DNA of 64,000 bases, from assembly GCF_049727805.1 (NCBI RefSeq), contig NZ_JBCNYA010000026.1:1-64000 (forward strand), written 5' to 3'. The notes under the pieces were generated by a model that saw nothing but the letters and a program-made list of their open reading frames with translations, searched no databases and was not told where the DNA came from. Every line of letters begins with the position of its first letter. The stretch's first letter is position 1. Below, in pieces: positions 26,587 through 34,622 of this stretch. A program made the translations under genes and the position numbers. This DNA comes from Frateuria_A sp049727805. Its GTDB lineage: Bacteria > Pseudomonadota > Gammaproteobacteria > Xanthomonadales > Rhodanobacteraceae.

Positions 26587-28941
26587 CTATTTCCATGGAA
26601 GCGGCGCAGCGCCATTCGCCGGGGCGCCCACCACATACCAGCCCTGGGGATATGCCCAGAGCCCGTACGTGGGGATCGGCGCTGGGCCCGACACGGTGGG
26701 ATCCGACGTGGGCAAGCCACCCGTGCCAAGCGCGGGTGCCATCTTGTCGATTGCGTACAGACCCGTGCCGCCCTTGGTTCCCGAGCGCACCAGATAGCCT
26801 GCCGAGCCGGCCCAACCGCCATCCGACGGGTCCGTCCACAGGATGCTCGCGGTGTGGGCGGTCTCGCGACCTTGCGGGTCGAAGCTGCGGTTGATGATCC
26901 CGCCCTTGGCGACGCCTGCGTCGTCGCGGCTCTCGAAGCCTATGCCCTTGCCGGCAGTGCCGCCGCCGATCGCCCACACATGGCCGATGTCCTCCTCGCC
27001 CAACGCGCCGGCCAGTGAAGCGGTCAGGTTGTAGCTGCGGAAACTGGGTGGAGCGCTGTCCCAGACATAGAGATCGTTGATGCCGCTGGTCCAGAGGATG
27101 CTCAGTCGCTTGCCCGGGGTGTAGTAGCCAATCCCGAGCGGGTAGTAACCGCAGGTGACCGGGACGGTCCGGCTCGCCTTGCGAGTGCCTCCTTTCATCA
27201 GCCAGTAGCCAAACTGGCAATCGGACGGATCCAGCCACAGCAGGTCGTCGTAACCGTCGCCGTCGATGTCGCCGGCGCCCACCAGTTGCCAGGCGTCGGG
27301 GTAGCTGCCGATGCGGGTCGAGCGCCACCCGCCCGTGCGACTGTTGGTCCAGAGCCACAGGTCGCGGGACGCGCTGGTGAACACCAGATCCGCATAGCCG
27401 TCACCCGTAAGGTCGCCAGCGGCACCGACGAAATAGCCGGGAGTCACGGCGTACGTACGCGTGGCGGAGATGCTGGCGGGCGGCCTGAGGCCCGGCCGGG
27501 CTGCCATCAGCCAGTATCCGACCTGGCTTGTGGTCGGATTGAACCAGAGCAGGTCCGAGGTGCCGTCGCCATTGAAGTCGCCGGGCACGTGTGTGCTGCC
27601 CGGGATCGGCGTGGCTGCCTGCAGGGCAGGCAGCGTCTCGAAGGCGACCTTGGGCGAATAAGGGCCATCGACCGGATCGACCGTGATCGAGGCGACGGCG
27701 GTGGCCGACAGCGGGCCGTAATGCGCTCGGAAAACGAACGAATCCTCGCCATGGTAGTCGGCGACCGGCGCGTAGATGGCGACGTTGCCCTCAATGGTCA
27801 CGTGACCATGCGCCGGTGGGGTTTCCACGTCGAAGTGGGCGTCGGGTACCGAGCTTTGCAAGGTGATCCACACCCGCTCGCCACCGCTGGTCGCGGACAC
27901 CCGCTCCGTCGTTATCGAGTCGTACTGCCGGAGGAAACGCACGCCTCCGCTGACCGTGACCATCAGCCACTGGCCGTCCGGCGATATCCGGGTCCGCCCC
28001 TGGCCGTAGGCAATGTTGCCGACGGTCTCGAACGTGTCGCCGAAATCGTAGCTGCCGAGTGGTTGCATCGACTGCATGTCGTAGACGCGTACCTCGCTCG
28101 ATCCCATCCATGGAAAGTAGGCCCTCGGTCTGACCGGATCGTAGGCAAGGCCGATCGGCTGACCGGCGGCGTATTCGCCGATCGTTGCGGCTTTCTGGTA
28201 CTGCGCGTCATAGACGAACGTACCGCCGTAGGTCGGTATGGTGAACTGGCTGCCATCGGCGTTGGCCGCGATCTCGTAGTTGGGCCATGAGGTTCCGTCG
28301 GTGTACCACTGGCGCTGGACGACCTGGCTCGTCGCCGGGTAGTACACGCCCCAACGGCCGTCGGAGATGTTCGATTCGGCAAAGGCCACCGCCGAGCCGT
28401 CGGCACTGGCGGACAGCATGGTGTCCTGGCGTACCGAGACCAGGAGCGTCCACGTCAGCGTGTGCAGATCCAGCCGGCGCATCCATACCCACCCCGAACC
28501 TGCATAGCTCGAGGTGGTCAGCAGCCCGCCATCGTGGGTGAAAGCGACGGAGTAGGTGCCGTACTCGCCCCACTCGCTGGTCGGGAACGTCACCTTCCGG
28601 TCGGTGCGCGTGGCGAGGTCCACCAGGTGGACCCAGGCCTCGGGAACGTCACCATCCGCATCCGCAACGCCCGCCGCGTCCGCGACGGCAAGCGTGTTGC
28701 CGTCCGGGGAGATGTCGAGCCCCTTGAGCCGTCCGCCCAGCACGATCGGATCGAGCAGGCGCTGGTTGGCTACGTCATAGCGCAACACCTGGTCGCCGTT
28801 GGCGACATAGATGACGTTGCGCGCCTGGTCGAACACCATGTCGGTGCGGTTCGCCGCAGCGATGAAGGTTCCATCCGCATGGGCGACGCCGGCCCCGAGC
28901 GAAAGAAGAAGTACGACCACCCAGACCTTGATTCGATCCAT
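26587..28941 (-). CDS. Exported beta-propeller / FG-GAP repeat protein, copy 2
   Basis: 784 residues from ATG at 28941 behind GGGAGGTGGGAA. The signal peptide ends AHA before DGTFIAAANRTD. Domain order is as in copy 1 (20569-22914): propeller, cadherin-like Ig module (PPAHGHVTIEGNVAIYAPVA), and FG-GAP repeats FNGDGTSDLLWF, LTGDGYADLVFT and IDGDGYDDLLWL. Long blocks are identical between the copies, for example SDCQFGYWLM and YYTPGKRLSILWTS. The most different parts are the Ig tip and the last 100 residues. Secreted or surface, function unknown. Confidence 0.85.
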   Translation of the reverse strand: MDRIKVWVVVLLLSLGAGVAHADGTFIAAANRTDMVFDQARNVIYVANGDQVLRYDVANQRLLDPIVLGGRLKGLDISPDGNTLAVADAAGVADADGDVPEAWVHLVDLATRTDRKVTFPTSEWGEYGTYSVAFTHDGGLLTTSSYAGSGWVWMRRLDLHTLTWTLLVSVRQDTMLSASADGSAVAFAESNISDGRWGVYYPATSQVVQRQWYTDGTSWPNYEIAANADGSQFTIPTYGGTFVYDAQYQKAATIGEYAAGQPIGLAYDPVRPRAYFPWMGSSEVRVYDMQSMQPLGSYDFGDTFETVGNIAYGQGRTRISPDGQWLMVTVSGGVRFLRQYDSITTERVSATSGGERVWITLQSSVPDAHFDVETPPAHGHVTIEGNVAIYAPVADYHGEDSFVFRAHYGPLSATAVASITVDPVDGPYSPKVAFETLPALQAATPIPGSTHVPGDFNGDGTSDLLWFNPTTSQVGYWLMAARPGLRPPASISATRTYAVTPGYFVGAAGDLTGDGYADLVFTSASRDLWLWTNSRTGGWRSTRIGSYPDAWQLVGAGDIDGDGYDDLLWLDPSDCQFGYWLMKGGTRKASRTVPVTCGYYPLGIGYYTPGKRLSILWTSGINDLYVWDSAPPSFRSYNLTASLAGALGEEDIGHVWAIGGGTAGKGIGFESRDDAGVAKGGIINRSFDPQGRETAHTASILWTDPSDGGWAGSAGYLVRSGTKGGTGLYAIDKMAPALGTGGLPTSDPTVSGPAPIPTYGLWAYPQGWYVVGAPANGAAPLPWK

Positions 28942-29113
28942 TTCCCACCTCCCTGCGGCCGAACGTCGGAGCGCCCCACAGGCGAGCTCGGCGGCGTGCC
29001 ATGGTAATGCCTGTGCTTTACCCATGTAACGCTGCGTGGCGCCAGAGGAAGCGCGCCAGATCAACCCTGCCTTGCCGGCTCGCCTTGGAATCAGGGCCGG
29101 GCAGAAAACGAAA

Positions 29114-29174
29114 AAGGGGACGTGGCAAATTAATTTCGGCGCCGAAGCGCATTTTAATTAGCCACGCCGCTTTA
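29114..29174. repeat. GGGGACGTGGCAAATTAA palindromic repeat, copy 1
   Basis: Left arm CGTGGCAAATTAA (29121-29133) pairs with TTAATTAGCCACG (29154-29166) with one mismatch. The centre contains TTCGGCGCCGAA. It lies in the 396-bp gap upstream of FG-GAP copy 2. Copies 2 and 3 are at 29795 and 33004. Confidence 0.8.
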
Positions 29175-29337
29175 TTTTTGACGCTTGAAAGGTCGATCCC
29201 GTTAACCGGACTCATTGGTTGACGCCCGGCAAGCAAACTGAAGGGTTACGCTGTTTTTTTGCTTTATCGGATCACTCAGGCGTCACCCGATTCGCCGGAC
29301 CATCCCGCCCACTGCTGTTATCCGACGGAGGTGTGCC

Positions 29338-29715
29338 ATGGCAAGCAGCATGTATCAAGGGGATGATTGGGGTCTCGAAGGAACACCCAAATGGTGGTGG
29401 AAATACGTAATTCCGAGCCCGGAAAGTTTCTACGGGCAAATACTGGCGCAAGCCAGTCGGGCTACCTCGCCCGAGGCGGGCTCGTGGTTGCAGCACGCTT
29501 CGGGCGAAATCATGGAGGGGTTGGCGATGTTTCATGCGGCCACCCGGATGGGTGACCGCGAAGGCTCGACGCGCCTCAAGAACGAGGCCTACGCCCGCCT
29601 GGCGCGCGCAGTCAACACACTGGGCAACGAGGCCGGCTTTGTGGGTGTCGACCAGAACGGTCCGATCGGGCCGCGAACGCACGGCAGCGGCGCCGAGGTC
29701 AGGACCGCCGGGTAA
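29338..29715 (+). CDS. Hypothetical protein
   Basis: 125 residues; ATG at 29338 follows GACGGAGGTG, an excellent site. No signal peptide. N-terminal YQGDDWGLEGTPKWWWKYV, then a helical middle (LQHASGEIMEGLAMFHAATR; AYARLARAVNTLGNEAG). No family recognised. It is bracketed by two palindromic repeats (29114 and 29795), so it could be mobile cargo. Confidence 0.65.
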   Translation: MASSMYQGDDWGLEGTPKWWWKYVIPSPESFYGQILAQASRATSPEAGSWLQHASGEIMEGLAMFHAATRMGDREGSTRLKNEAYARLARAVNTLGNEAGFVGVDQNGPIGPRTHGSGAEVRTAG

Positions 29716-29794
29716 GGCGTCCAGGCTGGGACAACGGGGCGGCGCCGTAAGGATCCTGCGCCGTCCTGCGTTGTCGCTGCTGCTAGCGGATGAC

Positions 29795-29857
29795 AAGGGA
29801 GACGTGGCAAATTAACCCCGGCGGACGAAGCCGACATTTAATTAGCCACCCTCCCTT
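29795..29857. repeat. GGGGACGTGGCAAATTAA palindromic repeat, copy 2
   Basis: AAGGGAGACGTGGCAAATTAA region pairs with TTTAATTAGCCACCCTCCCTT; the arms are imperfect at the outer end. A partial extra arm ACGTCCCCTTTATTT follows at 29863. Confidence 0.8.
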
Positions 29858-29890
29858 TATTTACGTCCCCTTTATTTAGAAACATGGTGA

Positions 29891-30166
29891 TCAATCGACG
29901 CGTTCCAGTGCCCGGCCACGACAATTTTCCGACTCATCCTTTGGCGGATAGTGATACCAGGCCTCGTGAGGCGATGATTGCTTGCAGCTTAAGCACTGTG
30001 TCCGCGCCCAGAAGTGTCCGCACCCGGGACAGCAGCCCGCCGTCCAGAAAGTGTTCCAACGCGTCCCGCATCCGGCCCCCGGCTCGGAAGGCGCGCAGAA
30101 CCAGCGGCTACTTGCCTCGGGCTCCCAACGACATAGGGGGCAGTGGATGTGGGGCTGTGGCTTCAT
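29891..30166 (-). CDS. Cys-rich zinc-ribbon protein
   Basis: 91 residues; ATG at 30166 follows AAAGGAG. The pattern HIHCPLCRW, WFCAPSE, TRWNTFWTAGCCPGCGHFW, TQCLSCKQSSPHEAWYHYP holds three CxxC knuckles and the WNTFWTAGxCPGC signature of a small family frequent in beta- and gammaproteobacteria. Probably binds one or two zinc ions in the cytosol. Function unknown. Confidence 0.75.
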   Translation of the reverse strand: MKPQPHIHCPLCRWEPEASSRWFCAPSEPGAGCGTRWNTFWTAGCCPGCGHFWARTQCLSCKQSSPHEAWYHYPPKDESENCRGRALERVD

Positions 30167-30285
30167 GTTGCATCTGCTCCTTTCCTGGCCCAGGCGCTCG
30201 AACGAGGCGAGCTAGGCAGCCTATCGGCATCGGTGAAGGGGCCATGATCCGACAAAAAGTAACGAGGTCATTTCGGATGTACGAG

Positions 30286-30314
30286 AAAATGAACCTGACC
30301 CCTTTTTTTTAATT
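30286..30314. repeat. CTGACCCC-family repeat
   Basis: AATGAACCTGACCCCTTTTT followed by AATT, in the 221-bp gap before the FMN reductase gene. On the plus strand it ends in eight T residues. Confidence 0.65.
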
Positions 30315-30387
30315 CCCTCCGTCCCCTTCGGTCCAGTTGGCCCGGTGAGATGATGCGCATCTCCCGCTGACTGCCACGGCTGCCGCC

Positions 30388-30978
30388 ATGCCCAACCGCG
30401 TCCTCGTGTTCTACGGTTCCTACCGTTCCGACCGCGCGGGCATCCGCCTGGCCGAGTACGTGACGCGCGGGCTGGCCGCGCGCGGTACCGACGCGGAACT
30501 GATCGATGCGCAGCGCGTCGGCCTGCCCATGCTCGATCGGATGTACAAGGAATACCCGCCCGGCGAGGCGCCGGCGGCAATGGAAAACCTCGCGCAGCAG
30601 ATTCGCGCGGCGGACGGCTTCGTGTTCGTCACCGGCGAGTACAACTGGGGCGTGCAGCCGGGCCTGAAGAACCTGACCGATCACTTCCTGGAGGAATGGT
30701 TCTGGCGTCCGGCCGGCATCGTCAGCTACTCCGCCGGCCGGATCGGCGGCGCCCGCTCGAACCTGCACTGGCACGGCACGCTCTCGGAGATGGGCATGGT
30801 CGTCATCTCCAGCACGGTGACCGTGGGCCCCATCGCGCAGACGCTCGATGCCGGCGGCGAGCCCCTGGGGGAAGCGGGCAAGTTCCTCGACCGGTCGTTT
30901 GCACGTTTCGCCGACGACCTCGACTGGTGGGTCGAAGCAGCCAAGGCCCAACGCCAGCGCAAGGCGCCGCCGTATTGA
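30388..30978 (+). CDS. NAD(P)H-dependent FMN reductase
   Basis: 196 residues. The flavodoxin-like FMN phosphate loop is at the N-terminus (VFYGSYRSDRAG, residues 7-18), followed by DGFVFVTGEYNWGVQPGLKN, the FMN ring-contacting loop of the FMN_red/SsuE-ArsH family. Reduces flavin or quinones with NAD(P)H in the cytosol. Length is usual. No regulator or oxygenase partner adjoins it. Confidence 0.88.
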   Translation: MPNRVLVFYGSYRSDRAGIRLAEYVTRGLAARGTDAELIDAQRVGLPMLDRMYKEYPPGEAPAAMENLAQQIRAADGFVFVTGEYNWGVQPGLKNLTDHFLEEWFWRPAGIVSYSAGRIGGARSNLHWHGTLSEMGMVVISSTVTVGPIAQTLDAGGEPLGEAGKFLDRSFARFADDLDWWVEAAKAQRQRKAPPY

Positions 30979-31010
30979 AGCTTCGAACGCGGGTACGGCA
31001 ACGCAAGAAT

Positions 31011-31057
31011 GCGGGTCATTAACAAGGGGCCTTGCCCGGTTTTGTCATTTGACCCGG
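31011..31057. repeat. Degenerate CTGACCCC/GGGTCA-type palindromic element
   Basis: GCGGGTCATTAACAAGGGGC, then CAAGGGGCCTTG self-complementary (31023-31034), then CATTTGACCCGG. The outer GGGTCA/TGACCC ends are inverted. It lies between the FMN reductase and gamma-glutamyltransferase genes. Confidence 0.5.
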
Positions 31058-31108
31058 TTTCTGGCGATGTCGGGGACGCTGCCGTGCCAAGCCTGTGCGA
31101 TGGCCTGA

Positions 31109-32923
31109 TCAGTAGCCCGCCGCCAGGCCGGCTGGACGGCGCGGGTCATTGGCACCTTCGAGCAGGCCGGTGGCTGGGTTGCGACGGATCGCCTCGACCG
31201 CGCCGCCACTGAACGACTCGAACCGGTAGCCCATGGCTTCCAGGGCCTGCTGCGATTGGGGCGTGAGCAGGCCCTGGCCGGCGTAGACGACGTCCGGATA
31301 CCACTGCTGGTGCAAACGTGGCGCATTGACCGCCTGCTGCATGTTCATGCCGAAGTCGACCACGTTGAGGAAGCTCTCCAGCGTGGACGAGATGATGGTG
31401 GCGCTGCCGGGGCTGCCCGTGAGCATGAACGGCTTGCCGTCGCGCAACACGATGGTCGGCGTCATGGAGCTCAACGGTCGCTTGCCCGGCTCGACCTGGT
31501 TGATCACGCCCTGCACCAGCCCGGCCCCGTTGGCGACGCCCGGTTTGGCCGTGAAGTCGTCCATTTCGTCGTTGAGGAAGAAGCCGGTATCGCCGGCGAT
31601 CTGCTTGTTGCCGAACAGAAAGTTGACCGTGTAGGTCACTGCGACGGCGTTGCCGTCCTTGTCCACCACCGAGTAGTGCGTGGTGTGATGGCCTTCGGGT
31701 GCGCCGAGGCTGCCCTGGACCTCGGATGACGGTGTGGCCTTGTCCGGCTTGATGGTGGCGCGAAGCTTCGCCGCGTGTGCGTCCGACAGCAGCGTGTCGA
31801 TCGGGTTGTGTACGAAGGCCGGATCGCCCAGGTAGGTGTTGCGGTCGGCAAAGGCACGACGCTCCGCCTCGACCAGGTAGTGCACGCTGTTGACCGAGCC
31901 GTAACCCCACTTCGCCAGCGGATAGGGCTTGATGATCTGCAGGATCAGGCACAGCGTGGTGCCGCCCGAGCTCGGCGGTGGCGCCGACACCACGGTGTAG
32001 CCGTGGTACTCGCACTGGATCGGCTTTTCCCACTGCGCGGTGTAGTCGGCAAAGTCGCGCAGCGACAGGATGCCGCCGTTGGCGTCGCTGGCCTTGACTA
32101 CGGCATGGGCGATCGGACCTTCGTAGAACGCCTTGGGCCCGCCCTTGGCGATGCGCTCCAGTGTGCGCGCAAGGTCTTTCTGCACCAGCCGCTCGCCGAC
32201 CTTGAAGGGCTTGCCATGGTTGAGGAAGATCGCCGCCACGTTGGCATGCTTCGCAAAGCCGCGGGTGCTCGAATCGAGGCTGTCGACATCCCCTTGTTCG
32301 AGCACGTAGCCGTCGCGGGCCAGCTTGATGGCTGGCGCGATGACCTCCTGCAGCGACATCGTGCCGTAGGCCTTCAGCGCCGTATCGAACCCCATCACCG
32401 TGCCTGGCACGCCCACGCCGAGATAGCCGTCGGTGCTGCGCCCCTCGACGACCTTGCCGTCGGCATCCTGGAACATCGTCGGCGTGGCTTTCGCGGGTGC
32501 CTTTTCGCGGAAATTGAGGAACAGGTTGCGACCGTCCTTGAGGTGGATGTTCATGAACCCACCGCCGCCGATATTGCCGCAGCACGGGTGCACCACCGCT
32601 TCGGCAAACCCGACCGCCACGGCAGCGTCCACGGCATTGCCGCCGCGCTTGAGAATATCCACGCCCACCATCGTGGCCAGGTGCTGAGCACTGACCACCA
32701 TGGCGTGTTTGGCAGTGACCGGCCTGGCGCTCTGCAGTGCTGCCCGGGTGTTGACGGGCTCACGGCCGGTCTCGTCCGGGTTGATCTGCTGGGCGAAGAC
32801 CGGTGCGCTCAACGCTGCCAGCGTGGCCACGCACAGGACGTGGCGCCTCCATCGGTTGGAGCGGGGCGATGCGGCGTGAATGGCTGGCGTGGTGGCGGCG
32901 TGTGCAGGGCGTGGGCTGGACAT
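31109..32923 (-). CDS. ggt: Gamma-glutamyltransferase (glutathione hydrolase)
   Basis: 604 residues from ATG at 32923, preceded by GAGAGAG; ATG 32938 is also possible. A signal peptide ends VFAQQ. The proenzyme cleaves itself before Thr in the motif GHHTTHYSVVDKDGNAV, so the small subunit begins TTHYS. SSGGTT (PPPSSGGTTLCL) and LTGSPGS further mark the N-terminal-nucleophile active site. It releases glutamate from glutathione or transfers it, in the periplasm. Full length; monocistronic. Confidence 0.94.
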   Translation of the reverse strand: MSSPRPAHAATTPAIHAASPRSNRWRRHVLCVATLAALSAPVFAQQINPDETGREPVNTRAALQSARPVTAKHAMVVSAQHLATMVGVDILKRGGNAVDAAVAVGFAEAVVHPCCGNIGGGGFMNIHLKDGRNLFLNFREKAPAKATPTMFQDADGKVVEGRSTDGYLGVGVPGTVMGFDTALKAYGTMSLQEVIAPAIKLARDGYVLEQGDVDSLDSSTRGFAKHANVAAIFLNHGKPFKVGERLVQKDLARTLERIAKGGPKAFYEGPIAHAVVKASDANGGILSLRDFADYTAQWEKPIQCEYHGYTVVSAPPPSSGGTTLCLILQIIKPYPLAKWGYGSVNSVHYLVEAERRAFADRNTYLGDPAFVHNPIDTLLSDAHAAKLRATIKPDKATPSSEVQGSLGAPEGHHTTHYSVVDKDGNAVAVTYTVNFLFGNKQIAGDTGFFLNDEMDDFTAKPGVANGAGLVQGVINQVEPGKRPLSSMTPTIVLRDGKPFMLTGSPGSATIISSTLESFLNVVDFGMNMQQAVNAPRLHQQWYPDVVYAGQGLLTPQSQQALEAMGYRFESFSGGAVEAIRRNPATGLLEGANDPRRPAGLAAGY

Positions 32924-33003
32924 GGGCTCTCTCGGCATGGATCGGACCCAGCATAGCCGCGCTCGCGCGCCAGCCGAAAAAACAGGTGAGGCGTCTGCGA
33001 AGA

Positions 33004-33075
33004 AAGGGGACGCGGCAAATTAAGTTGGCCGACCACACGCCGGCAATCCTATTTAATTAGCCACGTCCCCTTATT
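33004..33075. repeat. GGGGACGTGGCAAATTAA palindromic repeat, copy 3
   Basis: AAGGGGACGCGGCAAATTAA pairs with TTTAATTAGCCACGTCCCCTT around a 30-nt centre; one G/T change in the left arm. It lies just upstream of the ggt start and downstream of the truncated MFS gene. Confidence 0.82.
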
Positions 33076-33146
33076 CCTGGGCGGAGGGTCCATCGCCTTG
33101 ACCGCCGTGACCTGCCCCAGAGTGTCAATTTAGTAGCGACCGAATC

Positions 33147-33482
33147 CTAAAAAAGCGGCGCTGACCCCGATAGTTGGCTGCGCAGCACCAGCCACACGCC
33201 ATACGCCGGCACGAGCGCCTGCACCAGCACCACCAGCGTCACCAGCGCCGTACAGAACGCGAACGCGCGAATGTGGCCGATGCGGTGGGTGAGCCGCGGG
33301 ACCGTGTAGGTGCCGACCAGGAAACCGGTGTAATACGCCGACGTCAGCAAGCCGATCATCGCCACCGAGAACCCCAGCGCCCGTCCCTCCAGTGCGATGT
33401 GCGAGTGGAGCAGGCCGACGCCCATCAGCAGGAACAAGGTACTCAGCAGCAGCGACGTCGAGGAGCGAAGGCTGGTCAGCAT
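33147..33482 (-). pseudogene. Truncated MFS transporter (N-terminal fragment)
   Basis: 111 residues with three to four hydrophobic helices and the MFS motif-A region GFLVGTYTVPRLTHRIGHIR. Intact members of this YcaD/UPF0226-like group run to about 400 residues with twelve helices. Coding similarity stops after VLRSQ; the last codons (LSGSAPLF) are translated from a CTGACCCC-family repeat at 33157-33177. The rest of the gene is gone, so it is almost certainly non-functional. Confidence 0.8.
33157..33177. repeat. CTGACCCC-family repeat at the MFS break point
   Basis: GGCGCTGACCCCGATAGTTG, followed outward by AAAAAAG and AGTGTCAATTTAGTAGCGAC. It replaces the C-terminal part of the MFS gene. Confidence 0.65.
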
Positions 33483-33866
33483 GGGTGCGCAAGGAGGCGA
33501 GCGAAAAAGCAGCCTACTGCCCCACCCTGCCGCGCTCCGTGACGAGCGGGCAACCCCTGGTTCGAAGAGACGGCGCGCGGCTTATCGCCCCAGGCAGCCT
33601 GAGGGAAGTGAACCTGACCCCGTTAGCTAAACCGCATCCCCTTATTAGACCGGCAGCAACCTTTCGTCCGCAGGACCATCTAGCGCGAGGTGCTTTGCTA
33701 CCCGGGGATAAGGGGCTCTGACCCCGTTAGTTGTTAGTTGTTGACCCGTGTTTCGGTGTTTCGGATGAGAGTTACGACGTGAAAACGTGGGGAAACCTCA
33801 GGCCCTGATCCCGTTAGTTCGGGTCTGAGTCGACTGCGAAGAAAGCGCACTCTGACCCGGGTTTTA
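33483..33866. other. 384-bp gap densely packed with CTGACCCC-family repeats
   Basis: Four motif copies or partial copies: 33605-33633 (AAGTGAACCTGACCCCGTTAG), 33710-33740 (GGGGCTCTGACCCCGTTAGT plus a TTAGTTG duplication), 33801-33829 (GGCCCTGATCCCGTTAG with an inverted GGGTCTGAG) and 33843-33874 (GCGCACTCTGACCCGGG, then TTTTATTAAACCC). No gene is seen. It separates the MFS remnant from the methyltransferase island. Confidence 0.7.
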
Positions 33867-34622
33867 TTAAACCCAGCTCAAACGACGGGCTGGGCTAATA
33901 TTTCTTTGCCTTGGCGGAACCCCAGCGCGGCGATGACCATCTCTGAGAAAAAGGCGCGAAGAATACGCATCATAAACGGCACGCATCAAATCTTCCATAA
34001 CTGTGAGCGATGAGTCCCTGATCTTCAAATAAACGATCTCCTTTATCCCTCGCTTAAACTCCCCGTGTGATATTTTGTTCCGGAGCAGAACAAGCGCATT
34101 AATACGATTGCGGTGAATATCAACGCTATCAAACGGAAGACCTAAGCGGTACAGATTCTTTTTTAACACCTCAGCCCAAAGATTGGACTCGGTCTGCACA
34201 ACAGACTCCGGAATGTTAACTTTCCGGCCAAAGACTCGAGTGGACTTCTGTACGAACTCAACGTCTCGCGCGAATCCCTGGAGCGCGCCATCCTCGGAAG
34301 AGTGGTCGGTAAATATTTTTGATTTTTTCTTGTTGCTCTTTAGATCGTGAAGTACCTCGTGTAGCGTGGCCGCTACTAGAGAAGGCGCTGCGCGAGAGCA
34401 ATGCACGCGCTCTTGGTTTACCGCGCGAACATAACTGTCTAATGCAAATTTACAAAACCCCTCGAAGTGAGCATACAAGAGCAACAGTAGTGCTCTGCGC
34501 AATTTATCCTTATCAGACTCAGGCACTGATGTCAGCGTGTTTTGGAGAAACCTAATTTCATCCGTTCTCCACAGAAGATCGGCTTCCATCTCGGCCCGCA
34601 ACTGCCCGGGCGCTAGCCTCAT
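33867..34622 (-). CDS. MAE_28990/MAE_18760-like HEPN putative RNase
   Basis: 251 residues. The family-typical LYAHFEGFCKFALDSYV is at residues 49-65, and the HEPN RNase motif R-x4-H reads RNKISH at 181-186 (Arg181, His186). Members of this HEPN family are predicted metal-independent endoribonucleases, often in defence loci beside DUF262 proteins. Its ATG overlaps the stop of the DUF262 gene as ATGA (34619-34622). Last gene of a three-gene unit. Composition is AT-rich for this chromosome (23 of 60 bases G/C in 34021-34080). The C-terminus (RRLSWV) runs up to a repeat element. Confidence 0.82.
   Translation of the reverse strand: MRLAPGQLRAEMEADLLWRTDEIRFLQNTLTSVPESDKDKLRRALLLLLYAHFEGFCKFALDSYVRAVNQERVHCSRAAPSLVAATLHEVLHDLKSNKKKSKIFTDHSSEDGALQGFARDVEFVQKSTRVFGRKVNIPESVVQTESNLWAEVLKKNLYRLGLPFDSVDIHRNRINALVLLRNKISHGEFKRGIKEIVYLKIRDSSLTVMEDLMRAVYDAYSSRLFLRDGHRRAGVPPRQRNISPARRLSWV

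Noticed and set aside
23701..33874. Prophage or complete insertion sequence
   Set aside because: Despite many repeats and gene fragments, no transposase, integrase or phage structural gene is visible.
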